From positions 62,001 through 126,000 of the forward strand of contig JAFVOU010000029.1 in NCBI GenBank assembly GCA_017505635.1: a stretch of 64,000 nt of DNA, in the 5' to 3' direction. Source of the stretch: Oscillospiraceae bacterium. Its GTDB lineage: Bacteria > Bacillota > Clostridia > Oscillospirales > Ruminococcaceae. Shown piece by piece: positions 63,717 through 64,000 of this stretch. The translations under genes and the position numbers were made by a program. Under the pieces are notes generated by a model that worked only from the letters and a program-made list of their open reading frames with translations, was not told the DNA's origin and ran no database searches. Positions within the stretch are counted from its first letter, which is position 1. Each line of letters starts with the position of its first letter.

Positions 63717-64000
63717 ATGAAATTGATAGCGAAAGGAAATACTGCAGAAATATATGAATATGGAGATAATCTGATATGCAAATTGTTTTATCCCAAATAT
63801 CCAACAGACTATATTGAGCATGAGTTCCATAATGCAACTATGGCATTGGAATTAGGAATCAGAACACCCAAGGCTCATGGACTTATCACGCAAGGTGAAC
63901 GGCAAGGGATTATTTATGACCAGATTGTTGGTGATGTGCTTTCTGTGAAATTTTCTGAGCAACGCGAACCAGCATATGATGTATGGATGGATAAATTTGT
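63717..64000 (+). CDS. aminoglycoside-phosphotransferase-like kinase, N-terminal part (runs off window)
   Basis: The first ~94 codons of a protein-kinase-fold phosphotransferase. The start MKLIAKGNTAEIYEYGDNLI contains the glycine-poor nucleotide loop (KGNTAEIYE), the ATP-binding Lys in LICKLFYPKYP, a helix-C Glu in HEFHNATMALELGI, and RTPKAHGL, all typical of the APH/choline-kinase-like family. GGTGG lies ~10 nt upstream of the ATG. The catalytic loop is beyond the window. These proteins phosphorylate small molecules; antibiotic resistance cannot be assumed. Confidence 0.75.
   Translation, partial: MKLIAKGNTAEIYEYGDNLICKLFYPKYPTDYIEHEFHNATMALELGIRTPKAHGLITQGERQGIIYDQIVGDVLSVKFSEQREPAYDVWMDKF

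Overview
The window looks like chromosomal DNA of a low-GC Gram-positive gut or rumen anaerobe, most likely Oscillospiraceae/Ruminococcaceae. The evidence is Firmicute-type AAAGGAGG ribosome sites, cohesin and dockerin modules, ECF transporters, FN3-NlpC/P60 wall proteins, a Cthe_2159-type lipoprotein pair and an intact F-type ATP synthase operon. The genus cannot be fixed from sequence alone. Most genes lie on the minus strand.

Layout. 0-2.4 kb: a purine nucleoside phosphorylase / zinc dehydrogenase / mtnA operon that looks like methylthioadenosine salvage, then a 31-residue membrane peptide and a Cthe_2159-like lipoprotein. 4.4-5.2 kb: smpB and tmRNA, followed by an intact IS200-type element. 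6.2-9.5 kb: clpB behind a ribbon-helix-helix gene whose promoter is covered by a perfect 35-bp palindrome. 9.5-11.3 kb: a serine recombinase remnant and a ~0.9-kb dispersed repeat that carries a copy of the tmRNA 3' end. 11.4-15.4 kb: a molybdate/tungstate ABC operon with a second, apparently cytosolic, oxyanion-binding protein and a DUF364 protein; a Crp-family regulator is divergent. 16.8-18.5 kb: a P5C dehydrogenase. 18.95-19.85 kb: a second copy of the repeat.

19.9-42.75 kb, minus strand, is the centre of interest. A consensus promoter (42720-42748) leads into a cobalamin riboswitch, a 112-residue protein, a second cobalamin riboswitch with its own terminator, then six exported proteins: a FecR-DUF4430 protein, a 1270-residue membrane-anchored beta-propeller protein, two dockerin proteins (one with a DUF4430-like module), a 770-residue protein with two cohesin-like domains plus a dockerin, and a membrane-anchored cohesin-like protein. 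In the same direction follow two EcfT proteins, a fused EcfAA', an S component, a Cys-rich protein and cobT, cobU, cobS, a short cobU-like gene, cobC and a TIM-barrel gene. DUF4430 is related to the C-terminal domain of transcobalamin and intrinsic factor, so I read this as a riboswitch-controlled corrinoid capture, import and nucleotide-loop assembly locus in which the extracellular part is assembled by cohesin-dockerin pairing. That assembly role is inference.

43.2-46 kb: a yybP-ykoY (Mn2+) riboswitch and a P-type cation ATPase. 46.2-52.9 kb: an FN3-NlpC/P60 protein and two ATP-grasp proteins, one a tandem duplication. 53.1-59.3 kb: atpBEFAGDC, in which no full delta gene exists and a delta C-terminal segment is fused to the N-terminus of alpha, while subunit c has a signal peptide. 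59.7-64 kb: an alpha/beta hydrolase, the second Cthe_2159-like lipoprotein, purC, an ATC-hydrolase family gene and the start of a phosphotransferase-family gene cut by the window edge.
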